The translations under genes and the position numbers were made by a program. From the NCBI GenBank assembly GCA_963775695.1, contig CAVZJU010000007.1, forward strand, positions 62,001-126,000: a stretch of 64,000 bases of DNA, given 5' to 3'. This stretch comes from DATBLE01 sp963775695. Its GTDB lineage: Bacteria; Actinomycetota; Thermoleophilia; Gaiellales; Gaiellaceae. Shown in pieces: positions 27,205-37,112 of this stretch. Each line of letters opens with the position of its first letter. The stretch's first letter is position 1. The notes beneath the pieces were generated by a model. That model searched no databases, was not told the origin of the DNA, and saw nothing but the letters and a program-made list of their open reading frames with translations.

Positions 27205-29558
27205 GCCGGTAAGGATCGAGTGGCCGCGGCGACCCTGGGTTCGCCGCGGCCGCTCCTTGTGTCGCGACCTGCTGCTTGAAGTCGAGGAGTTGCGACTCCT
27301 TCTTGCTGCGGTTGTCGTGGCTCAGGATCATCACGCCGAGGTTCGGCGTCAGCGCGAACTCGGCCGAGTTCAGCGACACCGTCTCCGTCGCTGTTGCGGC
27401 CGGGGCGAGCACGTCGAACATGCCGGTGCTGATCGACGGCGTGAACGCGTTGAACTTCGCCGGCGTCGGAGCGTCGTCGATCGATCAATTCGTCCGGTCG
27501 AACGCGACCGCGTGGTACGTGAAGCCCCTCGCTTGGGCCAAGACGGTTCAGCCTCCTGCTAGACGGAGAGCCACCGGGCGCTAGGACAATTTCGCACGGC
27601 CCGGGTGATGTCGAACTCCGGCAACCAGAAAACTGTCGATTCGACCCGAGCGGAGGACGGAAGCGCTGGAGTGGGCGGGCTCCGTACTCGGGGTGGAAGC
27701 CGTTCACGGCGAGCCTGTCGACGACACGATCGTCGACCTCGACGAGTAAGCGCCGCCGGGCGATGCCCTCGCGGAGGAGGAGCCGGCCGAGTTCACGGCG
27801 CGCGATCTTGCGCACGGTTGCTTCGCTCAACTCGTGGAAGGCGATCAGGTGGTCTATGCGGTTGAAGAACTCGGGCTGGAAGAAACGCTCGGCCTGCTCG
27901 ACGAAGTGCCGCTTCAGACGGTCGGCTTCCTGGCCGGCTCCGCCCTCACTCGTAAATCCGACCGATTGCGAGCCGCGGCGCGCTGCGCCGAGGTTGGAGG
28001 TCATGATGATGATCGAGCTTCGGAAGTCTGCCGTTCGACCGTTCGCATCGGTCATACGCCCCTCGCCGAGGGCTGCCAGCAACGCCGGGTAGACGGAGCT
28101 GTGTGCCTTCTCGATCTCGTCCAGAAGGACGACGCAGAACGGCTGCTCGCGGACCCTGCGGGTCAGTTCTCCCTCTCGATCGCGACTCCACGCTGTTCCG
28201 ACTAGACGCTGCACCGCATCGGCGGAGGCGAACTCACCCATGTCGAAGCGGATGACACGGTCCCTGCTTCCGAACAGAAACTCGGCCAGCGCCTTGGAGA
28301 GCTCGGTCTTGCCGACGCCGGTAGGTCCGACAAAGAAGAACGTCCCGAGTGGTTTGCTCGGGTCGTTCAGGCCGGCCTTCGCCACCGCAAGCAGATCGAC
28401 CATCGCCGTGACAGCCTCTGCCTGACCAAGCACTCGATCCTCGAAGAACGACAGCGTCTGCTCGACGGACATCGGTATCTCATCGGAGAGCAGGAACAAA
28501 GGCAGGCCGCTGCGGGCGGCGAAGCTCGTCACCACCGTCTCGCGAGTGACAAGGGCGCCTCCCGCCGTGGAGGCGTGCTGGCTCGCCTCCTCGAGCAGTC
28601 GCACCGCCTTCCCGGGTAGCCCGCGGTAGGGCTCGAACCGAACGGTCAACTCGACCGCGGCGTCGACCGCATCCGACGAAACCGAGGCCGACTGGGCCGC
28701 CTCGAGCCGCTTCGCAGCCACCGCGACGATCTCCCGGGCGACGTCGACAGCGGGTTGTGGGACGTCGACTCGGTAGAAGGCGTCGATGAAGCTCGGCTCC
28801 TTGGCCTGGGCCGCACCGAATGTCTCGGGCGTGGCCTCACAAATCAGCGTCAGATCGCCACTCTCGACGTGCGTGCGCAGGAATCGAGCGAGGTTGTTCT
28901 CACTCTCGCTCCAGCGTCCTGCATCCACGATCGCGGTCGGATCTCCCATCACGAAGATCACCCGCTCAGCGCGACCGCGCGCCACGAGCAGGCGCGCCCG
29001 GTCCTGCCACATTCCGGTGAAGCGCGCCCCGGCGATCAGCTCGTTGGCGGAGAGGCGCCACAACGGCCGCCCCTGAAGTGCCGGCGGGATCCGTCCGGAT
29101 GCGACACGTGACGCAAGCTCATGGACAAGCGCCGACTTCCCCACGTCAGGAGGCCCGACCAGGATCACGCTGCTTCTGCCTGGCGACGCCAACACGGCCA
29201 CGATGCGCTCGAGCAGATCGTCCCGGCGGTCGAACCGGCCGAGACGATCCTCGGCAGCGAGCAGGGTCAAGTCGTCCCCAGCGCCCTCGAGCTCAAAGGA
29301 GTCGTCGGTGCTCTCCTCCATGTCGCTCGCGGGTGGAAAAGGAACTTCCAGCTCCTCCAGCCATACCCGCCCAACCAGGTCGCACGACAGGATCGCGCTC
29401 ACACCCCAATGCGCGAGCTCCTCCCTCAAGCCGGCCTCGGCCGACGGCCGCACCTGGTCCCTGTCGGTCACGGCGATCTCGAAGTCCGGCACCTCGGGCG
29501 CCCGCACGACAAACAACTCTCCCTGCGAAGTCGACCGCAGGGTGACAACCAGGCTCAC
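27078..29558 (-). CDS. ClpA/ClpB-like AAA+ ATPase, C-terminus truncated and replaced
   Basis: Two AAA+ modules without the usual Clp N-domain repeats. D1 has Walker A LVGPPDVGKSALV, but its Walker B position reads VIFVMGDPTAIVDAG and lacks the Asp-Glu pair. D2 is canonical: FVGPTGVGKTELSKAL, VVLLDEIEKAHSSVYPAL, IIMTSNLGAA and arginine finger FFQPEFFNRID. Clp similarity stops at HPEYGARPLQR (about 27690), before the end of the D2 small domain; the frame then runs 200 codons through unrelated sequence, partly antisense to the SHOCT gene. The N-terminal 50 residues (GELFVVRAPEVPDFEIAV) look HicB-like. Probably a damaged disaggregase-like gene. Confidence 0.7.
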   Translation of the reverse strand: MSLVVTLRSTSQGELFVVRAPEVPDFEIAVTDRDQVRPSAEAGLREELAHWGVSAILSCDLVGRVWLEELEVPFPPASDMEESTDDSFELEGAGDDLTLLAAEDRLGRFDRRDDLLERIVAVLASPGRSSVILVGPPDVGKSALVHELASRVASGRIPPALQGRPLWRLSANELIAGARFTGMWQDRARLLVARGRAERVIFVMGDPTAIVDAGRWSESENNLARFLRTHVESGDLTLICEATPETFGAAQAKEPSFIDAFYRVDVPQPAVDVAREIVAVAAKRLEAAQSASVSSDAVDAAVELTVRFEPYRGLPGKAVRLLEEASQHASTAGGALVTRETVVTSFAARSGLPLFLLSDEIPMSVEQTLSFFEDRVLGQAEAVTAMVDLLAVAKAGLNDPSKPLGTFFFVGPTGVGKTELSKALAEFLFGSRDRVIRFDMGEFASADAVQRLVGTAWSRDREGELTRRVREQPFCVVLLDEIEKAHSSVYPALLAALGEGRMTDANGRTADFRSSIIIMTSNLGAARRGSQSVGFTSEGGAGQEADRLKRHFVEQAERFFQPEFFNRIDHLIAFHELSEATVRKIARRELGRLLLREGIARRRLLVEVDDRVVDRLAVNGFHPEYGARPLQRFRPPLGSNRQFSGCRSSTSPGPCEIVLAPGGSPSSRRLNRLGPSEGLHVPRGRVRPDELIDRRRSDAGEVQRVHAVDQHRHVRRARPGRNSDGDGVAELGRVRADAEPRRDDPEPRQPQQEGVATPRLQAAGRDTRSGRGEPRVAAATRSLPAQASAFVLSWSNSACVIAPLSSSSLPFAIWSAEPPEAATDLT
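27190..27545 (-). pseudogene. Remnant of a secreted-protein C-terminus
   Basis: Minus-strand frame containing TPAKFNAFTPSISTGMF, then VLAPAATATETVSLNSAEF and LTPNLGVMILSHDNRSKKE, a pattern seen at the C-terminus of large secreted subtilase or Ig-like proteins. It is cut upstream by a TGA (about 27480) and no N-terminal part exists. It lies directly 3' of the Clp homology, and the 27205-27690 gap otherwise holds nothing recognisable. Confidence 0.35.
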
Positions 29559-29722
29559 AACGATCTTCGCCTTCCCGACCCCCTTCGCCGCGCCGGCTCC
29601 TAGGTGCCGGGTGCCCAGCCGGCGCTCGCCTGGCTAGTCGCACCGTACGAAGGTCGACCCGCCCGCCTTGTGGTAGACGGCTTGTAGACGGAGAGCCTTG
29701 AGCCGCCGCTAGGCTCGTTCCC

Positions 29723-29814
29723 GGAGCGGCGGCGGCCGGTGCCGCAGCCGGTCTTCAAAACCGGTCAGGTCTGGTAACCCCAGGCTGGGTAGGTTCGACT
29801 CCTGCGCCGCTCCG
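29723..29814 (+). tRNA. selC: tRNA-Sec (anticodon UCA)
   Basis: A 92-base selenocysteine tRNA. The 8-bp acceptor stem GGAGCGGC / GCCGCTCC (29723-29730 with 29806-29813) is one pair longer than in ordinary tRNAs. The anticodon arm CCGGT-CTTCAAA-ACCGG carries TCA, a long variable arm (GTCTGG...CCAGGC) follows, and the T arm is GTAGG-TTCGACT-CCTGC. Discriminator G at 29814; CCA is not encoded. It implies the cell makes selenoproteins; selA, selB and selD are not in the window. It is also the apparent integration site of the island to its right. Confidence 0.93.
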
Positions 29815-30009
29815 TTGTTGGGAATCACGTCAAATGCAGGGCAATCGCCACTTCTGCCGCTAGCTGAAGTGTCTCTCGGCGTGTCCGATTACGTCCGCTG
29901 TAGTCCGCTCAACGGTGGCGCTCACTGGCGCGCAACTGGCGCGCGCTGAGAGCCAGCTTGTGAGCGACTCCCTCGCGACGGCCGCGTCCGACGAAAGGGA
30001 ACCCTCTCA

Positions 30010-31080
30010 CTACGCAGCTTTACATTCGACCTCGTATGCCGCACCGAAGAACTCCACCCGCCACTGGCTTCCGGCTTTGATTTTCCGCCTGAGCCGCACA
30101 TGACCAAAGTCGGACGCGAGGCTTTCGAATGACTTCGTTGCCTCTTCCACCGTTTTCGTCACAGCGGGGGGAGGACTGATCGGATCTCGGCGGGAGGGAG
30201 CGGTCATGAAGACGCGATCAGCGTGCGCACAGAGTCGCTCTAGATCCGCATCACTGGGAATCCGATGCCGTCCGAGAGTGAACGGTGTAACGACCGCGAT
30301 CGGATTCTGGGTGAGCAGTTCGTCCCATATGCGGGGTTCGTCGGAATCCTCAGAGCCATGGTGAGGAACCTTGAATATTTCCGATTGACCGCAGTCGGTT
30401 AGGCAGTCGAGGACCGCGATCCAACCGCGATCTAGATCGTTGTGCTTCTCCAGATCCCCGCCGAGAAGAACGCGTACTTCACCTACTTGGACAAGAAGAA
30501 CTACCGAGGCGAGGTTGGGCCGGTTGGTGGCAACGAACTCGCCAGTCTCATTCGCGACCAGCTCGGTGACCAGCCGGCGAACGTCGTCAAGGGAGGCGCC
30601 AATGTCGGCGTCTGACGGCGAGAGTGCAGTCAGGGCGGCCGGTGGATCGCTCTTGCGGTTCCACAACAGCCGATCTGCCGAAGCAAAGCGCGGAAGTGGC
30701 TTCTTCTCCCGTTGGATGCGCTCGTAGATCTCCCAGAACTCGCGAACCCCCGACCAACGCATCATCGATGCTGGCTCGACGGCGAACACCAGCGATAGAA
30801 AGTCCCTCTCGGTGTACGCCTGAGAGAAGGCGATACGCGCATGCTTGCACGCGCTCACTACACGGCGACAGCCCGCGGACATGGTCATCGTCCCAGTGGC
30901 TGGCCACGACGAGCACGACGGCTTTCGATGGCTCGACGCCGAGGTCGTGCAGGTAGCGCAGACTCTCGGGATCGCGCGAGCCTTGACGCGAGCAGGAATT
31001 GGGCACTCGCCCACGCCAGCCCGCTCCACGCGTCGCTCGTATTCTCTGGGCTGAGTGTCGATGCCGACGGGAGTGACGTC
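30010..31080 (-). pseudogene. MBL-fold (ComEC-like soluble) hydrolase, degraded
   Basis: Pieces of one metallo-beta-lactamase-fold protein lie in different frames. ESLRYLHDLGVEPSKAVVL and the metal motif ASHWDDDHVRGL are in one frame; CKHARIAFSQAYTERDFLSL to the end, including LLGGDLEKHNDLDRGW and IFKVPHHGSEDSDEP, is in another, shifted by one extra base near 30862-30868. A second break near 30995-31005 removes the first strands. The first His of the metal motif is at HWDDDH. Two independent lesions argue for a true pseudogene, as expected inside an old island. Confidence 0.65.
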
Positions 31081-31113
31081 GTTGTGGCCGTGAGATCGAG
31101 AGCTTGAAGCCTC

Positions 31114-32529
31114 GTGACTGAGGATCAGGTGGCTGCGGGCCAGACCGTTCCGGCTCGTCCTGTCTCGTCGGCACGCCGGCTGATCCTTCCGCTGGCGTTG
31201 GCCCAGTTCATCTGCAGCTTCGCGGGCTCGAACATGAACGTGATGATCACCGACATCAGCGATGACCTGGACACGACCGTCAAGGGCGTGCAGACCGCGA
31301 TAACTCTGTTCTTGTTGATCATGGCGATCCTGATGATCCCCTGCAGCAAGCTGACCGACCGCTGGGGCCGCAAGCGATGCTTCATCTGGGGACTGACCCT
31401 GTACGGCGTCGGGGCGCTAACCAGCGCGGTCTCGCCGAACCTCGGCGTGCTGATCCTCGGCAACTCGGTGTTCGAGGGTGTCGGCACGGCCCTGCTGATC
31501 CCTCCCGTCTACATCCTCGCGACGCTGTGGTTCAGCGATCTCACGTCGCGTGCCTGGGCCTTCGGCGTGATCAGCGGGCTTGGAGGGATCGGCGCGGCAG
31601 CAGGACCGCTGATTGGCGGCGTGATCACAACGGGGATCAGCTGGCGAGCCGCGTTCGTCTTTCAGGCCGCCGTCGTTGCCACGATCGTCCTCCTCAGTCG
31701 GCGTATGGTCGATCCGCTCGCACCGGATCCGACCCGTCCCTTCGATGCCATCGGAGCGGTCTTGTCCGGGGTGGGCATGTTCTGCGTCGTGTTCGGGATC
31801 CTGCAGGCGGGAAGCAACAACTTGCTCTTTGCGGTCTTCCTGGCGATCGGAGCGATCTTCTTGCTGGCGTTCTTCCTCTTCATCCGCGCCCGCGAGCGTG
31901 CGGGGAAGGAGGCGTTGCTCTCCACCGGGCTCTTCAAGAATCGGACGTGCAACCTCGCCCTCGTCACGCAGAACATCCAGTGGCTGCTGCTGATGGGAGT
32001 GTCGTTCGTGATCTCCGTCTTCCTGCAGGAGGTGCGCGGCTACAGCGCGATCAAGACCGGGGTGATCTTCACCGCCGCCACGCTCGGCATCCTCTTCTCC
32101 TCCCTCGCTGCGGAGCGCCTGGCGAAGAGATACGCCCAGCGGACGTTGATCGTCGCCGGGTTCCTCGTCACCATCGCCGGGATCGCGCTCCTGCTCGGCC
32201 TCGTCAGAGCCTCAGACAGCATCTGGGCCTTCGTGCCCGGGTTGGCACTGGTCGGCCTCGGCCTCGGTGCCATGCTTACGCCCTCCGTGAACGTCGTCCA
32301 GTCGAGCTTCCCCGAGCAACTCCAGGGCGAAATCTCAGGGCTGTCGCGGAGCATCTCCAACCTGGGCTCGTCTTTCGGCACCGCAATCGCCGGAACGATT
32401 CTTGTCTCGGTCGTCGCCACCGGAAACCGGGCCTACGCGTGGGCCATGGCCGCGCTGATCGTGATCGGACTCATCGGCCTCGGCGCCGCCCTGCTCCTTC
32501 CTGCCAAGCTCCAGCGTCACCCTGCCTGA
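31114..32529 (+). CDS. MFS transporter, DHA2-like
   Basis: 471 residues, about 14 membrane helices. LPLALAQFICSFAGSNMNVM with ITDISDDLDTTVKGVQTAI is the DHA2 start; motif A reads SKLTDRWGRKRCFI. Later segments include GGIGAAAGPLIGGVIT (motif C-like) and FVPGLALVGLGLGAM. It starts at GTG 31114 and ends 13 bases inside the convergent SulP gene. Substrate unknown. It is the first intact gene of the tRNA-Sec island. Confidence 0.85.
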   Translation: MTEDQVAAGQTVPARPVSSARRLILPLALAQFICSFAGSNMNVMITDISDDLDTTVKGVQTAITLFLLIMAILMIPCSKLTDRWGRKRCFIWGLTLYGVGALTSAVSPNLGVLILGNSVFEGVGTALLIPPVYILATLWFSDLTSRAWAFGVISGLGGIGAAAGPLIGGVITTGISWRAAFVFQAAVVATIVLLSRRMVDPLAPDPTRPFDAIGAVLSGVGMFCVVFGILQAGSNNLLFAVFLAIGAIFLLAFFLFIRARERAGKEALLSTGLFKNRTCNLALVTQNIQWLLLMGVSFVISVFLQEVRGYSAIKTGVIFTAATLGILFSSLAAERLAKRYAQRTLIVAGFLVTIAGIALLLGLVRASDSIWAFVPGLALVGLGLGAMLTPSVNVVQSSFPEQLQGEISGLSRSISNLGSSFGTAIAGTILVSVVATGNRAYAWAMAALIVIGLIGLGAALLLPAKLQRHPA

Positions 32530-34235
32530 TCGGCGGCCAGGTCTGCTTCGACCGCTCGGTGGACGTTGCCGTGGATGTGGTCGGCTCCGATCCGGTCGAC
32601 GATTCCATCCGCCTGGAGCACTGCTCGGACATTCGGCTTTACTCGCGCGAGACGCAGGGTGACGTCGGCGGCCTGGGTGAGTTGGTGGATCTCGGTCAGC
32701 TTCGAGGCGCCCTGGGAGTCGACGAAATTGACACCTTCGAGGTCGAGCACGAGCGTGCGCAGCTCGTGATCGTCATCCGTGAGCGCACGGACACGATTCT
32801 CGAGCGCTTCGGCGGTTGCGAAGAAGAGGCCGGCGTCGAGGCGGAGGACGGTGATGCCCGAAAACGTCTCGTCGGCGGGATTTTCGACCAGATCGCGGAA
32901 GACCTGCGTTCCGGGCTCGCGTCCGAGTAGCGGCATGGACGGCCTCGTCGCGACGTAGACCAGCCAGCCGAGCGAGAGGACGACCCCGATCACCACGCCC
33001 GCGAGCACGCCCGCGGAGAGCACGCCGATGATCGCCGCCACCGCGATCCAGAAATCGAACCTGGCTACCCCGTACAAGCGGCGCATCTCGGTGATGTCGA
33101 TCATCCCGAAGACGACCGCATCGATGATCACCGCCGCCAGAATCGCCTTGGGGAGGACAGAGAAGACCGGGGCGAGGACGATCAGCGTTGCCAACACGAG
33201 CGCGCCGGTGGTCAGCGACGCGACCGGCGTCTTCGCGCCGGCCGACTCGTTCAGCGAGCTCGCCGAGAGGCTGGTCGACACGGGCATCCCCTGGAACACG
33301 CCGGCGCCGACGTTCGCCATCCCCTGGGCGACGGACTCCTGGTTCACGTCGATCCTGTAGCGGTGCCGGGCTGCGAACGCCCTGGCATCGCCTGCCGTCT
33401 GCGAGAAGCCGATGAGGAGCAGCGCAACTGCCGCGATGCCGATGGTCGCGTAGTGATCCTGGACGATCGAGGCGTCGGGGACCTCGGGAGCGGGAAGCCC
33501 CCGCGGCACGGTGCCGACGAGCGCGACTCCGTGCGCACCGAGATCGAACAGCCAGGAGGCGAGCAGCCCGCCGGACACCAACACGAGGGCGCCCGGAACG
33601 GCTGGCGCCACAAAGCGCAAGCTGAGAATCACGGCAAGGGCGACCGCGCCGACGACGACGGTCGTCCAGTGCACGTCGCTGAGCGACTGGAGCCAAGTCG
33701 CAAGCTCGCGCCAAGCGCTGTCTCCCTCGGAGGAGGTTCCGGTCAGCTTTGGCAGCTCTCCGATGACCACATCGACGGCAGCCCCGGCCAGGAATCCAGT
33801 GATCACCGCTCGCGAGAGGAACTGGGCGATCCAACCCATGCGCAGAAGAGCGAGCAGCAGGAACAGAATCCCGGTCGCGATCGTGATCGCCGCCACCAGT
33901 TGCGCCGCGTCGTCTCCACCGACCCCGGTGGCGAGAACGGCACCTCCCGCCACGGCCGCAAGTGACGAACTCGGCCCGGTCGAGATGTGCCGCGACGTGC
34001 AGAAGACTGCGTAGATGAGCGCGCCCGCAGCCGCGGCGTAGAGTCCGTTCTGCAGCGGTACCCCCGCGATGCCGGCGTAGCCGAGATTCTTGGGGACGAT
34101 CAGCGCGGTGACCGCGATGCCGGCCATCATGTCTCCACGGAGCCAACGGCGGTCGTACTGGGGGAGCCAGCCGACGATCGGTACCGCTCGCGCGAGAAGC
34201 CGCGCGCTTTTCTGAGTCTCAGCGGTCGCCGTCAC
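32517..34235 (-). CDS. SulP-family anion transporter with STAS domain
   Basis: 572 residues. The transmembrane core has WLRGDMMAGIAVTALIVPKN, YAGIAGVPLQNGLYAAAAG, SRHISTGPSSSLAAVAGG and SLTTGALVLATLIVLAPVF; the C-terminal 110 residues (ITVLRLDAGLFFATAEALE, LVLDLEGVNFVDSQGASKL) are a STAS regulatory domain. The family moves sulfate, bicarbonate or dicarboxylates by H+ or Na+ symport. Selectivity cannot be read here. Confidence 0.9.
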   Translation of the reverse strand: MTATAETQKSARLLARAVPIVGWLPQYDRRWLRGDMMAGIAVTALIVPKNLGYAGIAGVPLQNGLYAAAAGALIYAVFCTSRHISTGPSSSLAAVAGGAVLATGVGGDDAAQLVAAITIATGILFLLLALLRMGWIAQFLSRAVITGFLAGAAVDVVIGELPKLTGTSSEGDSAWRELATWLQSLSDVHWTTVVVGAVALAVILSLRFVAPAVPGALVLVSGGLLASWLFDLGAHGVALVGTVPRGLPAPEVPDASIVQDHYATIGIAAVALLLIGFSQTAGDARAFAARHRYRIDVNQESVAQGMANVGAGVFQGMPVSTSLSASSLNESAGAKTPVASLTTGALVLATLIVLAPVFSVLPKAILAAVIIDAVVFGMIDITEMRRLYGVARFDFWIAVAAIIGVLSAGVLAGVVIGVVLSLGWLVYVATRPSMPLLGREPGTQVFRDLVENPADETFSGITVLRLDAGLFFATAEALENRVRALTDDDHELRTLVLDLEGVNFVDSQGASKLTEIHQLTQAADVTLRLARVKPNVRAVLQADGIVDRIGADHIHGNVHRAVEADLAADQAG

Positions 34236-34326
34236 TCGGACTACCTACGCCTTCTGCCGACGTCCACCGAAGCGTTCTGGCTCGGAACCGCGATCCGGGT
34301 TGCCGTTCTTCGCGTTCTAAGCAGGC

Positions 34327-35838
34327 CTACAGTCCTGTTTCGGCCGCGATTCGGCCCGTGTCGACCGCTTTCTTGAGTGCGTCGTAGTCGCGCTCGTTCT
34401 GGTCGGCGTACGCCTCCGCGAACCGGGCGATTGCGTTGTCGAAGACCTCGCCGGAGCCGAGGTAGCTGCCGATCGCGATCGCGTCGCCGGAGCGGGCGTG
34501 CGCCTTGGCCAATGTCCAGCCGCAGAGCTTGGCGTACTCGGTCATGACGGTCGGCTCCATCGACTCGATGAGGGCGGAGCCCTTCGCGTCCCAGAGCTGG
34601 CGGAGGTAGAAGTCACGCTCGACGCCGTCCAGGCCGGTCGTGTGCAGCCAGCCAAGCATGATGTCGCTGGCGGCCTGCATCAACCGCTGGCCCTCAACCA
34701 CCCGCTGGCCGTAGTTGGCGAACGCGCTCTTGCCCAGGAACGGCTCCAGCACCGAGGGCTGCGCCTCCTTCGCCTGCATGAACAAGGGGTCTTGGCCGTC
34801 GCGGCCGAGCATGAGCACGATCCAGGCGCGAGTGCCGACGCTGCCGACCCCGACGACCTTGCGGGCGGCGTCGACGAAGCGGAACCGCTCGAGCAGGTGG
34901 CGGCGGTCGCGCGAGAGCGTCCGCCGGTACTGACGGATCAAGTCCCTGAACCGATCGTGGACGTCCGCGGCCTGCTCGGGGCCGGCAAGATCGGCAATCG
35001 GGACGATCAGCGGCGGATCGCTGACGATCCGGGCCTCGCCGTCGACCACCTCGGTCAGCTTGGCAAACGCCTTCAGGCTGGTCTTTGCTTTCGTCTTCTG
35101 GAGATTCTTCTCCATCCGCTTGCGCTGCTCGCCGGTTGCGCGGGAGGAGAGATCCCGGAGGAGCTCCTCGATGTCGACCCGTGCGTACCAGACGTCCATG
35201 TTGCCCATCGCACCGAACTCCTGAACCTGCTCGCGGTAGGAGCGGCCGACCGCGGCGTTGATCTTCATGCGGGTCTTGTCGTCGAACCCGCGGTCGCGGC
35301 CTGCGACCGCGAAGCTCGCGACCAGCCGCTTCACATCCCACTCGAACGGCCCCGGCAAGGTCTCGTCGAAGTCGTTCAGGCCGAAGATGAGCCGGCGGTC
35401 GGGCGCCGCGAAGGCGCCGAAGTTGGACAAGTGGGCATCGCCGCAGAGCTGGGTGTGCAGACCCGAACGCGGGCCACCGGACAAATCGGACGCCATCAGG
35501 TACGCGGCGCCGCGGTAAAAGGTGAACGGCGACACCAGCATCCGCCCGTACCGGATCGGCACCAGCTCGGGCACGCGCGTCTGCGCCTGCTCCTCCAGCA
35601 ACTCGACCGGGTCGGGCCGATGCGGCGGAGGCTCCCACTCCGCGTGCGAGCTACGCGGCACCTCCGCGCGCGCCGCCTTACCGCGGGCCGCCCGCTCGGC
35701 CGGAGTAAAGTGCTCGACCCTGGCTCCCCGCGACGACGACGAACGCACCGCGACCTTCCCTGCCGGAGCCGACTTCCCCGTCAGGTCGGCATCGTTCCCA
35801 GACTGCGCGATCTCGTGGTCGGTCTGCTCTGTGCTCAT
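34327..35838 (-). CDS. DUF2252 family protein
   Basis: 503 residues from ATG 35838 (ribosome site GGAGAGG). DUF2252 marks: PIRYGRMLVSPFTFYRGAA, QLCGDAHLSNFGAFA, LIFGLNDFDETLPGPFEWD and VKRLVASFAV, then VVGVGSVGTRAWIVLMLGRD. The GDAHLxN and DFDE pairs resemble the kinase-like HxDxxxxN / DxD pattern, so an APH-like phosphotransferase fold is plausible. Function unknown. Confidence 0.88.
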   Translation of the reverse strand: MSTEQTDHEIAQSGNDADLTGKSAPAGKVAVRSSSSRGARVEHFTPAERAARGKAARAEVPRSSHAEWEPPPHRPDPVELLEEQAQTRVPELVPIRYGRMLVSPFTFYRGAAYLMASDLSGGPRSGLHTQLCGDAHLSNFGAFAAPDRRLIFGLNDFDETLPGPFEWDVKRLVASFAVAGRDRGFDDKTRMKINAAVGRSYREQVQEFGAMGNMDVWYARVDIEELLRDLSSRATGEQRKRMEKNLQKTKAKTSLKAFAKLTEVVDGEARIVSDPPLIVPIADLAGPEQAADVHDRFRDLIRQYRRTLSRDRRHLLERFRFVDAARKVVGVGSVGTRAWIVLMLGRDGQDPLFMQAKEAQPSVLEPFLGKSAFANYGQRVVEGQRLMQAASDIMLGWLHTTGLDGVERDFYLRQLWDAKGSALIESMEPTVMTEYAKLCGWTLAKAHARSGDAIAIGSYLGSGEVFDNAIARFAEAYADQNERDYDALKKAVDTGRIAAETGL

Positions 35839-35999
35839 CGCCACACCTCTCCGGAATTGGATCTCATACCTGCTCTTGCACATCATCCGTGTCGTGGCTC
35901 GGGAAAGCGAGTTGGGTGATGAAACCGATCGGCGGACGACCGGAAAGCCGATCCGGGAGAATGCTCTGTGGTGTGGCTCCGAACTCGGGCGACAGCGGC

Positions 36000-36210
36000 G
36001 AACATCGGCTGAGCGGGCTCCCGCTGCTCACGGCGGCACGCGGTGTGGTCCTCGCCGTGCAGGCGCTCTTCGTGCTCTCGTACGTCGGCGCCCTCCACCA
36101 TCCGAAGCCCCACGACGTCGCGTTCGGAGTCGTGGGCAACTCGCGATTGCCGATCGCCGTCGGCAACCAGTTCTCGCTCTTTCAAGGCGGGCACCCCGGT
36201 CACTGGCGCA
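36000..36210 (+). pseudogene. N-terminal fragment of a YhgE/Pip-type ABC-2 membrane protein
   Basis: The frame around here reads AARGVVLAVQALFVLSYVGA, then LHHPKPHDVAFGVVGNSRLP and IAVGNQFS, which matches the first helix and following extracellular start of YhgE/DUF3533-like membrane proteins. Nothing of the remaining several hundred residues follows, and the upstream codons are unrelated. It is an isolated 60-70 codon remnant. Confidence 0.45.
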
Positions 36211-36282
36211 GTCTGGACGACCCTCGAAGCTGCCGGAGCCCGATCCCAACCCCACGGCAGGCCCCTCCCCACCCGTCCGAAC

Positions 36283-36486
36283 GTGAACGGAGTCGCGGGT
36301 CCCTCTGTGTCACGGGAGCGGGACTATCGGGTCGACTGCGTTGGGTGCGGTAAGCGGCAAACCGTCAAGGTTCCCGATTGGGCTTCGCGGGCGGCCGTGC
36401 TCAGAGTTCTGCTCGATCATGGTTTGGGTCGTCCGCCCGCGTCGGCGGATTCTCGACGCCTGCGCCGCCGCCCGGACGCGACCTGA
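36283..36486 (+). CDS. Small CxxC protein, probably frameshifted remnant
   Basis: From GTG 36283 the 67-residue frame reads RDYRVDCVGCGKRQTVKVP and SRAAVLRVLLDHGLGRPP, a compact zinc-knuckle-plus-helix look. A different frame just after (36478-36537) reads DLSQWSDEQLWAALEGGD and stops, which looks like the original C-terminus. The gene is therefore likely broken by one base. No named family. Confidence 0.35.
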   Translation: MNGVAGPSVSRERDYRVDCVGCGKRQTVKVPDWASRAAVLRVLLDHGLGRPPASADSRRLRRRPDAT

Positions 36487-36537
36487 GCCAGTGGTCGGAT
36501 GAGCAGCTGTGGGCGGCGCTTGAAGGGGGCGACTAGT

Positions 36538-37112
36538 GCCGCTCCGATGTCAATAGCAATGTCAACCGGAGGGGCGCTACTTCGCGCACCTCGACGCTTT
36601 CGGGAGTGACCGACTCAGAGACCATCTGCGGGACTTGATCCGCCGCAGCCCAGCGGCGTCCGCTGACTCGAAGCCTCTGTGGGCTGCCCCCGAGCCCACT
36701 GATGCCGCTCGCATCGCGCGCACTTTCCGAGGGAGACCCCGACGACGACGAATCTCTGGCCCTATTCGGCTCCGTACGCTCGCTCGACTGCACACGCAAG
36801 ATCCTGCGGATGACCCCTATCACCCCAGCAGGCAGGAATCGCCGTGGGGGCAGTGGGTGTCCTGCTCGCCCGTTCCGGGCGCAGTTGCACCGGTTTCTGC
36901 GTGCTTCTGTGGGGTCATCACCCTTTGTAGCTCTTGCCTTCCGTCCCGTTGCCGACTATGTTGTCTCAGCGGGCCACAGCTACCGGCTTTGCATGCACCG
37001 CGGCTGTCGTACGAATCGGCGTCGCGAAGTTCACCGCCCTCAGCAAACGGGTCGAAACGCTTTCAGCCGTCCTGGCTACCGGCCGGCACCCGAGCTTCGA
37101 GGAGGTCGACAT
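36538..37112. other. Gene-free stretch in the island
   Basis: About 575 bases with no frame that shows protein-like composition on either strand. Base composition is lower in GC than the flanks. I see no repeat, tRNA, integrase fragment or clear promoter; it looks like decayed island sequence. Confidence 0.4.

Noticed and set aside
27470..27490. In-frame TGA in the secreted-protein remnant as a selenocysteine codon, given the nearby tRNA-Sec
   Set aside because: The codons upstream of the TGA do not continue a protein for more than about 20 residues, there is no N-terminal domain, and the family has no known Sec site.
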